A stretch of 12,356 bases of DNA from Planctomycetota bacterium (GCA_016209665.1 JACQVT010000166.1:1-12356), one strand, 5' to 3'; positions 1-7,249 are shown, counted from the stretch's first letter. Numbers and translations: made by a program. The notes: generated by a model not told the origin, from the sequence alone.

Positions 1-138
1 GTCGTGCTCGGCGTGGCCGCATTGATGTCGGGCATCTACTGGGTCATCGGACGCCGAATCCAGTTGCAGGCCGAGGCCGCACAGGCCGCCGCCCACGCGG
101 CCGGGCACGGCAGCGAAGAAATGACGAAGGACCCATGA
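1..138 (+). CDS. C-terminal membrane anchor of a redox subunit, probably HybA/HmcB-like iron-sulphur protein (5' partial)
   Basis: The window opens inside this frame, and 45 codons remain before a TGA. They encode a hydrophobic helix (VVLGVAALMSGIYWVIG), then RR and an Ala/Gln/His-rich polar tail. This is one transmembrane segment followed by a positively charged stop-transfer and a short soluble end. No cysteines are present, so no cofactor can be read directly. A ferredoxin-like subunit with a C-terminal transmembrane helix is the usual gene immediately before NrfD/HybB-type proteins in Hyb, Hmc and related complexes, and such a protein follows here on the same strand. The identity is therefore inferred from gene order, not seen. 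The alternative is any other bitopic membrane subunit. The stop codon lies within the left arm of a long inverted repeat (137-229). Confidence 0.55.
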   Translation, partial: VVLGVAALMSGIYWVIGRRIQLQAEAAQAAAHAAGHGSEEMTKDP

Positions 139-251
139 CGAATGTCTAAGGAGACCCGAAGCACGAATGACGAAATGGGAGACCGGCGATATTGGGCCTT
201 CGGGTTTGGTCATTCCTTAGACATTCGTCGTTAGACATTAGACATTCGACG
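137..251. repeat. Heptamer-rich inverted repeat between the first two operon genes
   Basis: The left arm at 137-152 (GACGAATGTCTAAGGA) is perfectly complementary to 214-229, and 154-161 (ACCCGAAG) is complementary to 198-205. Together they could form a 24-bp interrupted stem over a roughly 36-nt loop. The right side continues as phased 7-mers: TTAGACA (217-223), TTCGTCG (224-230), TTAGACA (231-237), TTAGACA (238-244) and TTCGACG (245-251). The left arm includes the last bases of the upstream stop codon. The element fills most of the gap to the next start codon at 266, where no Shine-Dalgarno sequence is visible. No terminator-type T tract follows. It looks like a dispersed planctomycete-style repeat that also makes a structured intercistronic RNA. 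Confidence 0.75.
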
Positions 252-265
252 CACAACGTGCATTC

Positions 266-2338
266 ATGTATGACTCGACCTCCAACCCGACCCTGCATCG
301 CGTCAAGTCCATCCTCTGGATGGCGATGGGCGTGTGGACCGTCGTCACCATCGCCCGCTTCGCTAACGGGATCGGCGCGACCAGCGGTCTGACCGACGTC
401 GCCCCCTGGGGGTTCTGGATCGCGTTTGACGTGATGGCCGGCGTGGCCCTGGCCGCCGGCGGCTTCGTGCTCGCCGCCGCAGTCTACATCTTCGGCCTGC
501 AGAAATACCACGACTTCGCCCGCCCGGCGATCCTCACCGCCCTGCTCGGTTACATCGCGGTGGCCGTCGGCCTGCTCTACGACCTCGGCCTGCCCTGGAA
601 CATCTGGCACCCGATGATCTTCCCCCAGCACCACTCCGTGCTGTTCGAGGTAGCCATGTGCGTCATGCTCTACCTCACCGTGCTCACGCTCGAGTTCACG
701 CCCACCGTCCTCGAGCATCCGCTGTTTTCGCACCGCGTGTTCCAGGTCGTCCTCAAGGTCGTCAAGAAGCTGACCATCCCTCTGGTCATCGCCGGCATCT
801 GCCTGTCCACGCTGCACCAGTCGTCGCTCGGCTCGCTGTTTTTGATCCAGCCGTTCCGCACGCATCCGCTGTGGTACAGCCCCATGCTGCCGGTTCTGTT
901 CTTCGTCTCGGCGGTCGGCCTGGGGCTCATGATGGTCACGTTGGAGTCGCTGCTGTCCTCCTGGTTGTTCAACCACAAGGTCCGCGTCGACCTGCTCGCC
1001 GGCCTGGGGCGGATGGCGTCGTTCGTCCTGTCCGTGTACGTGCTGCTGCGAGTGGGCGATCTGCTGCGCCGAGGCCAGCTCAGCCGGGAGATGATCGCCT
1101 CATGGCAGGGCGGCCTGTTTATCCTCGAGATGCTGGTCAGCGCCGTGGTACCGGCCGTGCTGCTGGCCATCCCCCGCGTCCGCCACAGCATCCCCGGCCT
1201 GGCGACCTGCTCGGCCATGACCGTGCTCGGCGTCATCGCCTATCGCTTCGACGCCTGCATCATCGCCTTCACCCGTCCGACCACGATGCCCTACTACCCC
1301 ACCTGGACGGAGCTGGCGGTCAGCGTGGGCGTCGTCTCGGGCGCGGCGCTGGTCTTCGTCTTCTTCAACGAAAACCTGCGGATCGTCCCACGCCACGACG
1401 ACCCTCGAGCCGCGGGCCTCGACGAGCGAGCCGCGGGCTTCAGCCCGCGCGGCGCCCCGAACACCGACGCATCCCGTGCGTGCGCAGCGGACGATCCAAC
1501 CGCGCCTTACCTGTTCACCCCCGAACGGCGGAAATACTCCCTCGGCTTCATCATCGCCGGTGCCCTGGCGATCGGGCTGCTCCCCGAGCAGGCGATCTTT
1601 GGCCCGCAACCGCAGCCCGTACCCGTGCAGGAGGGCCGTAACCTCGAAGCCCTGGCCGTCAAGGTCGACTCACCCCTGCGCCGCGAGTTCCACATCGCCA
1701 GCCTCGCCGGCAACGTGCCCGCCTCGGTCAACCCCGAGCCGGTGACGCTGCGGCTGATCGACGGCAACCGCAACTGGCGGTTCGTGCCGTTCACGCACGA
1801 CGACCACATCGACTCACTCGGCGGCCGCGAGTCCTGCCGGCTGTGCCACCACCAGAACATGACGTTTGACCAGACCTCGCCCTGCTACCTGTGCCACCGC
1901 GACATGTACGAGACGACCGACACCTTCAAGCACATGCTGCACGTCGACAAGCTCGGCGGCAACGCTTCCTGCGCCGTCTGCCACGGCGGCGGGCCGGGCC
2001 GCAAGTCACGCGAGAACTCGCTCGCCTGCTGGCAGTGCCACGGCGATATGGTTGTCGAGGATTCGGTCATCCCGCCCGCGAAGGGTGGGCTCAAGGGCTT
2101 CGCCCCGGGTTACATGGACGCCATGCACGGCCTGTGCATCGGCTGCCACGCCGACCTGGCCAAGCGCCGGCCCGACAAGTACGGCGAGGAGTTCGCCCGC
2201 TGCGACGTGTGCCATCGGGATTTCGAGGACCTGGAGCACCGCCGCATGGCACCGTACATCCCGATGCCTCCCGGCCACGAACGAGTCGACCGACGCAAGG
2301 CGACCGCGGCGGCGAGCGCGCCATCGGACGGCTCATAG
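266..2338 (+). CDS. NrfD/HybB-like quinone-interacting membrane subunit fused to a hexahaem cytochrome c domain
   Basis: This is a 690-residue protein. Residues ~12-375 form about ten hydrophobic helices and resemble the HybB/NrfD/PsrC family, the integral membrane subunits that exchange electrons with (mena)quinone; the APWGFWIAFDV stretch near residue 46 is typical of HybB-like members. Residues ~376-425 are a polar linker containing RAAGFSPRGA, encoded by a palindromic repeat (1406-1453). One further helix at ~430-450 leads into a soluble domain with six CxxCH haem-c motifs between residues 524 and 650: CRLCH, CYLCH, CAVCH, CWQCH, CIGCH, CDVCH. NrfD-family proteins normally end after the membrane part, so the haem domain is a fusion, inferred to sit on the periplasmic side. 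The start at 266 precedes the first helix but has no visible Shine-Dalgarno sequence. The next gene, 104 nt downstream, is a 23-haem cytochrome. Together they suggest a complex passing electrons between the quinone pool and a periplasmic haem chain. The direction of flow cannot be read from the sequence. Confidence 0.88.
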   Translation: MYDSTSNPTLHRVKSILWMAMGVWTVVTIARFANGIGATSGLTDVAPWGFWIAFDVMAGVALAAGGFVLAAAVYIFGLQKYHDFARPAILTALLGYIAVAVGLLYDLGLPWNIWHPMIFPQHHSVLFEVAMCVMLYLTVLTLEFTPTVLEHPLFSHRVFQVVLKVVKKLTIPLVIAGICLSTLHQSSLGSLFLIQPFRTHPLWYSPMLPVLFFVSAVGLGLMMVTLESLLSSWLFNHKVRVDLLAGLGRMASFVLSVYVLLRVGDLLRRGQLSREMIASWQGGLFILEMLVSAVVPAVLLAIPRVRHSIPGLATCSAMTVLGVIAYRFDACIIAFTRPTTMPYYPTWTELAVSVGVVSGAALVFVFFNENLRIVPRHDDPRAAGLDERAAGFSPRGAPNTDASRACAADDPTAPYLFTPERRKYSLGFIIAGALAIGLLPEQAIFGPQPQPVPVQEGRNLEALAVKVDSPLRREFHIASLAGNVPASVNPEPVTLRLIDGNRNWRFVPFTHDDHIDSLGGRESCRLCHHQNMTFDQTSPCYLCHRDMYETTDTFKHMLHVDKLGGNASCAVCHGGGPGRKSRENSLACWQCHGDMVVEDSVIPPAKGGLKGFAPGYMDAMHGLCIGCHADLAKRRPDKYGEEFARCDVCHRDFEDLEHRRMAPYIPMPPGHERVDRRKATAAASAPSDGS
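1406..1453. repeat. GC-rich palindromic repeat embedded in-frame in the NrfD-cytochrome linker
   Basis: GAGCCGCGGGC occurs twice, at 1406-1416 and 1428-1438. The second copy continues into a hairpin: GCGGGCT (1433-1439), loop TC, AGCCCGC (1442-1448), with outer GCC (1430-1432) pairing GGC (1451-1453). The block is read in-frame as part of the hydrophilic linker (residues ~381-396) between membrane and haem parts. A related hairpin lies upstream of prfA at 9358-9383 on the opposite strand. This suggests a mobile or recombining palindromic element tolerated inside a coding region. Confidence 0.7.
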
Positions 2339-2344
2339 GGTCCG

Positions 2345-2428
2345 TGTGGGACCGGCATCTCGCCGGTCCGTCTGACCGGCTGTCTTCGACCCTGGGGCTC
2401 AGACCCGAAGGGGGAGCCGGTCCCACAA
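2345..2428. repeat. Composite palindromic element in the cytochrome operon intergenic gap
   Basis: The 104-nt gap between the fusion protein and the 23-haem cytochrome is nearly filled by nested inverted repeats. TGTGGGACCGGC (2345-2356) is the perfect complement of GCCGGTCCCACA (2416-2427). Inside the left end, GGACCGGC (2349-2356) also pairs with GCCGGTCC (2362-2369) over the loop ATCTC. CTTCG (2384-2388) can pair with CGAAG (2406-2410). The two outer pairings are mutually exclusive at the left arm, so alternative folds are possible. There is no T tract, so it is not an obvious terminator. A role in differential mRNA stability, as for REP elements, is possible but unproven. Confidence 0.75.
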
Positions 2429-2442
2429 CGACGGAAGTCAGC

Positions 2443-4998
2443 ATGCATGAGCAGACCGACAGATCATCGCCGCCCCGCTCACGTGTAGCGTTCCACGCGA
2501 TCGCCACCGGCTTGCACGCTCTGTGCGTGCTCGCGGCCGTCGGCATCGTGGGCTACGCCGCCTGGCCGCTGGCGCACCGCCTCCCGCGGCCGACGACGCG
2601 GCCCTCCACCATGGAGGCCGTCGACTGGCACAGCCCCGAGAGCAGCATCTACTGCCTCGCCTGCCACAAGCAGGTCGCCCCCGCGATGGCCGGCCTCGAC
2701 GTCGAGCAGGGCCACTCTCACAACGTGGTCCTCAAACCCGACCAGATCGAGGCGGTCCGAAAAATGGGCGCCGTCGTCGGCCCCGACGGCGTGCTCATCT
2801 GCATGTCGTGCCACAAGCTCGGCAACGACAACCCCCACATGCTCACCGACACGCTGACCGACAGCAAGCTGTGCCGGGACTGCCACCCGGGCCAGTTCAC
2901 CGCCATCAACACGAAGCACGACCTGCGGACCACCGCCCCGACCGAGCAGAACCGTTTCGGCCAGACGGCCGAGACCGGCGGACCCTGCAGCGCGTGCCAT
3001 CTGTCGCACCACTATGCCCGCGAGTTCGAGCCCTGCGAACTCGATCCCGACGGCCGCTGCATCATCTGCCACAAGATCGGCCGGGCCGCCGCCCGCCTCG
3101 CCCGGGCGACCATGGAGCACCCCAAGTCGCAGTGCGTGGTCTGCCACAACCCCCACGACGAGACCCACCAGCACTTCCTCAAGAAACCCGCTCCCGAGGT
3201 CTGCACCGATTGCCACGAGCGGTACGCCGACGGCCCTGCCGCCGGCATGCACCCGCTGGGTACGATGGAGTACGACGTCCCGCAGCAACTGATCGCCGCC
3301 GGCGGGGAGGTGTTCGGCAAGCCGAGGGAGCTGACCTGTCTGGTCTGCCACTCGACCCATTCCAGCACGCACGAGCCGCTGCTGGTGATGCCGCCCGACA
3401 CGAACGAGCTGTGCCTGAGCTGCCACGAGAAGCAACTCGCGGAGATGTCGCCCGAGGGCAAGCTGCCCAGGCACGGCCGCTCGCCCAAGCTGACGCCCGA
3501 GCAGCGCGCGGTCGTGGAAGGCCGCGGAGCCCGCGTCGGCCCGGACGGCGAACTGCTCTGCGTGTCCTGCCACGAGGTCCACTACGCCGAGCTGAAGTCA
3601 CCGCTGCTCGCGTTCTCTCGGAGGTCGGACGAGGCCTGCACCGCGTGCCACGCCGCCCAAGCTGGAATTATCGGCACCGCTCACGACCTGCGGACCAACC
3701 GCCCCAACGAGAAGAACGTCGCCGGCGCCACCGCGAACGAAACCGGCGTCTGCAGCGCCTGCCACCTGGCCCACCGGCCTGCCCGGGTGCCTGTGCCCGC
3801 CGCCGGCGACGCCGCCGGTGGGTGTGCCACGTGCCATCAGGAAACCGGGTGCGCGCAGTCGGCGTCAGCGGTCAACGGCGGCCACCCCGAGACCGACTGC
3901 GCCGCCTGCCACAACCCGCACGAAGGTGCGAAGCGGCATTTCCTCGCAAAGTCCGAGACCGATCTGTGCCGCACCTGCCATGCCGAACAGTATTCGCTCG
4001 TCGGCGGCCCACACGACCGTGCCGCCCACGCCGACGCCTGGGCAAGGTTCGGGAAAGCAGGCAGCGACGACGGCCCCTGCCTGACCTGCCACGCCGCTCA
4101 CGGCGCCAAGGGTTCGGGTCTGTTCCGCCTCGACGTCAAAACCGACAGCTACCACGACGGCATGTGCCTGGCCTGCCACGCCGATGCCGCTTGGAAAGCC
4201 CGGTCCGATATCGCTGCCATCCACCCGCAGAAGATTTCACCTGAGGAAAAGCGCGTGCCCGTTTCCCTCGTGCCCGTCGATGACGCGGGCAACATGCGGA
4301 TGGGCTGCCGCACCTGCCACGATCCGCACGGCGGGGGCGACCCCGGCCATCTGGCTCGCGTGAAACCCGGCGAGCCGACGGCCACGCTCTGTACGCACTG
4401 CCACGCCGATAAAAAGCTGATCGAGATGACCGGCCACGCCCCCGAGCGCCTGGCCGGGCTCGGCTTTGACGTGGACTCCTGCAAGCCCTGCCACGCCATG
4501 CACGCCAACCCGGCCGGCGCCTGGGGCCTCATGCTGAGCCCGCGATTCCTCGGCGTCGGCGAGCAAGCCGGTGCCCCATCCACCCAACCATCCGAAGGCG
4601 CCGCCGATTGGCCGCATCACGAAGCGGCCGTCCCGTGCCTCGTCTGCCACCACAGCGGCGGTCCCGCCCCCGTCCGCGACATCGCCAGCCACCCGCCTGT
4701 CGCGCTGGTCAACATCATGCAGCCCGACGCCCCCGGCTACATGCCGCTGTTCAACGATGAGGGGAAGGTCGACCCCCGGGGCCAGATCACCTGCCGCACC
4801 TGCCATCTGTCGCACGGCCAGACCGACCTGCTTCGCGCCGCCGCCACCAAACCCGCCATGTCCCCCGACGAGCAGCGCGCCGCCCGGATGCAGCTCCGCC
4901 CCTTTGTCGCCCCCAACCTCTGCACCCAGTGCCACGGCGCCCAAGCCCGGCTCAAGTTCCTCTTCTTCCACAACATCGACCAACGCCAGGCACGGTGA
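2443..4998 (+). CDS. Membrane-anchored multihaem cytochrome c with 23 CxxCH motifs
   Basis: This is an 851-residue protein starting at ATG 2443, with GGA about 7 nt upstream; the frame is open further 5' but overlaps the previous gene there. An N-terminal helix at ~17-42 (HALCVLAAVGIVGYAAWPLA and flanks) acts as a signal anchor and leaves the rest in the periplasm. I count 23 CxxCH haem-c motifs from residue 71 (CLACH) to residue 827 (CTQCH), plus many extra His residues suited to bis-His ligation. A hexahaem block at ~113-257 (CMSCH, CRDCH, CSACH, CIICH, CVVCH, CTDCH) recurs at ~366-513 (CVSCH, CTACH, CSACH, CATCH, CAACH, CRTCH) with conserved spacer text such as HDLRT, so the protein grew by internal duplication. 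It fits the HmcA/NhcA role of electron-storing partner to an NrfD-type membrane subunit. No catalytic motif is visible. It may be a conduit to a soluble or outer-surface acceptor. Confidence 0.9.
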   Translation: MHEQTDRSSPPRSRVAFHAIATGLHALCVLAAVGIVGYAAWPLAHRLPRPTTRPSTMEAVDWHSPESSIYCLACHKQVAPAMAGLDVEQGHSHNVVLKPDQIEAVRKMGAVVGPDGVLICMSCHKLGNDNPHMLTDTLTDSKLCRDCHPGQFTAINTKHDLRTTAPTEQNRFGQTAETGGPCSACHLSHHYAREFEPCELDPDGRCIICHKIGRAAARLARATMEHPKSQCVVCHNPHDETHQHFLKKPAPEVCTDCHERYADGPAAGMHPLGTMEYDVPQQLIAAGGEVFGKPRELTCLVCHSTHSSTHEPLLVMPPDTNELCLSCHEKQLAEMSPEGKLPRHGRSPKLTPEQRAVVEGRGARVGPDGELLCVSCHEVHYAELKSPLLAFSRRSDEACTACHAAQAGIIGTAHDLRTNRPNEKNVAGATANETGVCSACHLAHRPARVPVPAAGDAAGGCATCHQETGCAQSASAVNGGHPETDCAACHNPHEGAKRHFLAKSETDLCRTCHAEQYSLVGGPHDRAAHADAWARFGKAGSDDGPCLTCHAAHGAKGSGLFRLDVKTDSYHDGMCLACHADAAWKARSDIAAIHPQKISPEEKRVPVSLVPVDDAGNMRMGCRTCHDPHGGGDPGHLARVKPGEPTATLCTHCHADKKLIEMTGHAPERLAGLGFDVDSCKPCHAMHANPAGAWGLMLSPRFLGVGEQAGAPSTQPSEGAADWPHHEAAVPCLVCHHSGGPAPVRDIASHPPVALVNIMQPDAPGYMPLFNDEGKVDPRGQITCRTCHLSHGQTDLLRAAATKPAMSPDEQRAARMQLRPFVAPNLCTQCHGAQARLKFLFFHNIDQRQAR

Positions 4999-5133
4999 CG
5001 ATTCTGGCGCCAGCGCCTACCACCTTCTCCAGGCGCAAGAACGCGCCACGGTGTTCATCTCCGCGCATTCAGAATGGTTACCAGTCAGCCGACGTCGGGG
5101 GTCGGCCTGCACCGGATCAGGTCGGATAGTTGA

Positions 5134-5152
5134 GGCAGGTCTGCGACCTGCC
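5134..5152. repeat. Perfect hairpin between convergent cytochrome operon and hisA
   Basis: GGCAGGTC (5134-5141), loop TGC, GACCTGCC (5145-5152) forms a perfect 8-bp stem. It lies in the 203-nt gap 4999-5201, where the cytochrome operon and hisA end facing each other. No T run follows on either strand, so a Rho-independent terminator is not supported. It looks like another dispersed palindromic repeat, though it could still block read-through or 3' decay. Nothing else recognisable is in the gap. Confidence 0.6.
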
Positions 5153-5201
5153 CTACGGGATTTCGGAACTGCGACAAGTCGAGCAACCGGGCGACGGCGG
5201 A

Positions 5202-5933
5202 CTATTCGGCAGCCGCGGCGGCGAGTTGGACGGCCTCGGCGAGGTCGAGCTGCTTCTCGTAGATAGCGCGGCCGATGATGATGCCGAGGAGCGGCAGCCT
5301 GATGAGGCGCTTCACGTCCTCGATGTCGGTGACGCCGCCGGAGGCGATCACGGGGACGGTCGAGTATTCGGCGAGGCTCTTGATGGCCTCCATGTTGGGG
5401 CCGAGGAGCATCCCGTCGCGGGCGATGTCGGTGTAGATGATGGCTGCGAGCGGCCAGTCGGCGACGCGCTCGGCGAGCTGGAGGGCGGTCTCGCGGCGTT
5501 CCTCGGTCCAGCCCCGCACCGCCAGCCTGCCCTGCCGGGTGTCGAGGCCCAGGGCGATCTTGTCCTTCATGGCCGGGGTGTGCACGAGCGACTCGAACCA
5601 CGCCCAGTCCTCCAGGGCCTGCGTGCCGACGACGCACCGGCCGACGCCCGCGCTAAGCAAGTCTTCGATCGTGGCCGTGTCCCGAAGTCCACCGCCCACC
5701 TCCAGCTTGAGCTTAGTCTGCCGGAGAATCTGCTCCAGCACGGGCAGGTTGCGGAGTCGGCCTTCGCGAGCCCCGTCGAGGTCCACCAGGTGCAGCCAGC
5801 GGGCCCCGGCCTGCTCGAACTGCTTGGCCACCGCGACCGGCTCGTTCGAATAGTCGATCTGCTGGTTGTAGTCGCCCTGCAACAGCCGGACGCATTTGCC
5901 TTCACGCAAGTCGATCGCGGGGAGAATGTCCAT
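5202..5933 (-). CDS. hisA: Phosphoribosylformimino-5-aminoimidazole carboxamide ribotide isomerase (HisA)
   Basis: This cytoplasmic 243-residue protein is the usual HisA length. It catalyses the Amadori isomerisation of ProFAR to PRFAR, the fourth step of histidine synthesis. Diagnostic features are MDILPAIDLREGKCVRL with catalytic Asp8, VDLDGA near residue 50, EVGGGLR near 78, LGLDTRQG with the second catalytic Asp131, YTDIARDG at 167-174, and the phosphate-binding VIASGGV stretch. The fold is a half-duplicated TIM barrel. The start at 5933 has GGAG six bases upstream. No other his gene is adjacent in the window, so histidine genes seem dispersed in this genome. The upstream gap to the FlgT-like gene contains the heptamer array. 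No clear promoter was identified, so co-transcription with that gene is possible. Confidence 0.95.
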   Translation of the reverse strand: MDILPAIDLREGKCVRLLQGDYNQQIDYSNEPVAVAKQFEQAGARWLHLVDLDGAREGRLRNLPVLEQILRQTKLKLEVGGGLRDTATIEDLLSAGVGRCVVGTQALEDWAWFESLVHTPAMKDKIALGLDTRQGRLAVRGWTEERRETALQLAERVADWPLAAIIYTDIARDGMLLGPNMEAIKSLAEYSTVPVIASGGVTDIEDVKRLIRLPLLGIIIGRAIYEKQLDLAEAVQLAAAAAE

Positions 5934-5970
5934 GAGGGACTCCGAAAACCGAAGTTAGAAGTTTGAGGTT

Positions 5971-6041
5971 CGAAGTGAGAACCGGCTACCAGCCTCTTCA
6001 CTTCGCACTTCGCACTTCGCACTTCGCATTTCGCACTTGCC
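5971..6041. repeat. Tandem heptamer array (ACTTCGC)n between hisA and the FlgT-like gene
   Basis: ACTTCGC occurs four times in perfect 7-nt phase at 6000-6027, followed by variants ATTTCGC (6028-6034) and ACTTGCC (6035-6041). The last base touches the stop codon of the minus-strand gene above it. A nearby CGAAGTGA (5971-5978) is the perfect complement of TCACTTCG (5998-6005), so the first repeat units can fold back. On the other strand the unit is GCGAAGT, sharing a CGAA core with the heptamers of 137-251. The units are too short and have no spacers, so this is not CRISPR. Confidence 0.85.
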
Positions 6042-7249
6042 TACTCTTTCGCCTTCGCCTGGATGCGGTTCAGCTTCACGTCGTTGATGTCCATCGCCTT
6101 CTCGAACTCGCCTTCGGACAACTTCTCGGCCAGGTCGTTGGCGCTGAGCTTGGCATTGATGCGGAACCGGGCGATGCCCTTGGTCAGCTCGAAGTTCACT
6201 TTCTCGACGCCCTTCATCTCGCCGATGGCCTTCTTGAGCCGGTTGGCGGCGGCGAACTTCATGCCCTCGACTTCGAGCACCAGCTCGCCGCCGGCGCTGA
6301 TGGCCGTCGACCACTGGCTGAGCACCTGCTGATAGAGTTCGTCGAGGACACGGGGGGCCGCGTTGTCCAGGGCCTGCTTGCCGGCCTGGGGGCTGTACTC
6401 CTTGCGGCCGCGGGCCCCGCCGCGGGTCTGCGGCATCGGCACGCTGGCCAGGAGCTTGGCCGTGTCGGTGTAGTAGGCCTTGAACTGGGCGTCGCAGTTG
6501 TAGAACGCGAACGGCACGCCGTACAGCTCCTCGATGCCGGCCTGGTTGGCGTTGGCGGTGCCGGTGATGAAGATCTGGGCCCCGAACTCCTTGGCGATCG
6601 CCTGAAGCTTGGCGACGTTGTCCTCCGCGGCGGCGTCGGCCTTCTCCTTCTCCATCACCGAGGCGATCTGGCCGCGCTCCACCAGGTCAAAACCGCTCTT
6701 GAGCAGCCGCTGCTCGATCTTCACCTCCAGGATGCCCTGCTCCTCGCGGTTGCCGTCGATCCGCTCGACGATGTGGACCATGATCTTGGGCCGGCCCATC
6801 TGGTTGAGCACGTTCTGGATCGCGCCCCACGAGTCGTGCAGGGCCTTCTTGGAGACCCTGGCCTTGATCCACACCTTGACCGTGCCGCCGCCGATCACCT
6901 TCTCGGGGCCCTTGACGATCTGGTAGTCGGTCACAATCCCCTCGGCCCGGGTGAGGATCGTGTCGTGCATGAGTTCGAAGTTCTCGACCTTGGTGTCCGA
7001 GAAGATCTCGGTCTTGCTACCCTTTTCGAGGGCCGCCCGAAGCGCCGCCTTGATCGCCGCCTCCTTGTCAAGGCCCTCCCCGTCGGCCTCAACGAGGACG
7101 ATGTCCTCCACCCCGGCAGCGGGACTCGCCGCTGCCGCCGGTGCCGCCGGCGGGGTGGCCTGCTGGGCGACCGCCCACGGAACCAGCAACGCGACCGAGA
7201 GCCCAACGCCACCCATCCATGCCCGCGTCAAACTCGCTGTCCTCGACAT
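6041..7249 (-). CDS. Secreted FlgT/CsgG-like envelope protein of unknown function
   Basis: This 402-residue protein starts at 7249, preceded by a good GGGAGG ribosome site. Residues 1-28 form a signal peptide (AVA/QQ cleavage site), followed by an Ala/Pro-rich linker to ~45. Residues ~50-130 (EGLDKEAAIKAALRAALEKG, ILTRAEGIVTDYQIV, KVWIKARV) resemble the N-terminal domain of FlgT and the related LPP20-type domain. Residues ~150-290 (PKIMVHIVERIDGN, SGFDLVERGQI, GAQIFITGTA) resemble the middle domain of FlgT and CsgG/TolB-N-like alpha/beta domains. The C-terminal ~100 residues form a small alpha/beta unit, possibly a repeat of the same fold. FlgT supports the flagellar H-ring, but no flagellar gene is nearby, so a periplasmic or outer-membrane assembly role is only a guess from fold resemblance. 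A plausible own promoter lies at 7309-7336. Confidence 0.7.
   Translation of the reverse strand: MSRTASLTRAWMGGVGLSVALLVPWAVAQQATPPAAPAAAASPAAGVEDIVLVEADGEGLDKEAAIKAALRAALEKGSKTEIFSDTKVENFELMHDTILTRAEGIVTDYQIVKGPEKVIGGGTVKVWIKARVSKKALHDSWGAIQNVLNQMGRPKIMVHIVERIDGNREEQGILEVKIEQRLLKSGFDLVERGQIASVMEKEKADAAAEDNVAKLQAIAKEFGAQIFITGTANANQAGIEELYGVPFAFYNCDAQFKAYYTDTAKLLASVPMPQTRGGARGRKEYSPQAGKQALDNAAPRVLDELYQQVLSQWSTAISAGGELVLEVEGMKFAAANRLKKAIGEMKGVEKVNFELTKGIARFRINAKLSANDLAEKLSEGEFEKAMDINDVKLNRIQAKAKE

Noticed and set aside
139..265. Promoter for the NrfD fusion gene in the first intergenic gap
   Set aside because: No convincing -35/-10 pair was found. AT-rich words there belong to the heptamer repeats, so co-transcription from upstream is assumed.
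1891..2442. 5' extension of the 23-haem cytochrome frame
   Set aside because: It overlaps the haem domain of the preceding gene, is Arg/Pro-rich shadow sequence, and the signal anchor and ribosome site favour ATG 2443.
2479..4983. Long minus-strand and alternate plus-strand open frames across the cytochrome gene
   Set aside because: They mirror the third-position GC bias of the 23-haem gene. The cytochrome frame has 23 CxxCH motifs and a signal anchor; the others have no recognisable content.
5134..5152. Bidirectional Rho-independent terminator for the convergent cytochrome operon and hisA
   Set aside because: The hairpin is perfect but neither strand has a following T tract, so it is listed as a repeat only.
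6000..6041. CRISPR-like repeat
   Set aside because: The units are 7 nt in uninterrupted tandem with no spacers, so a CRISPR array is excluded.
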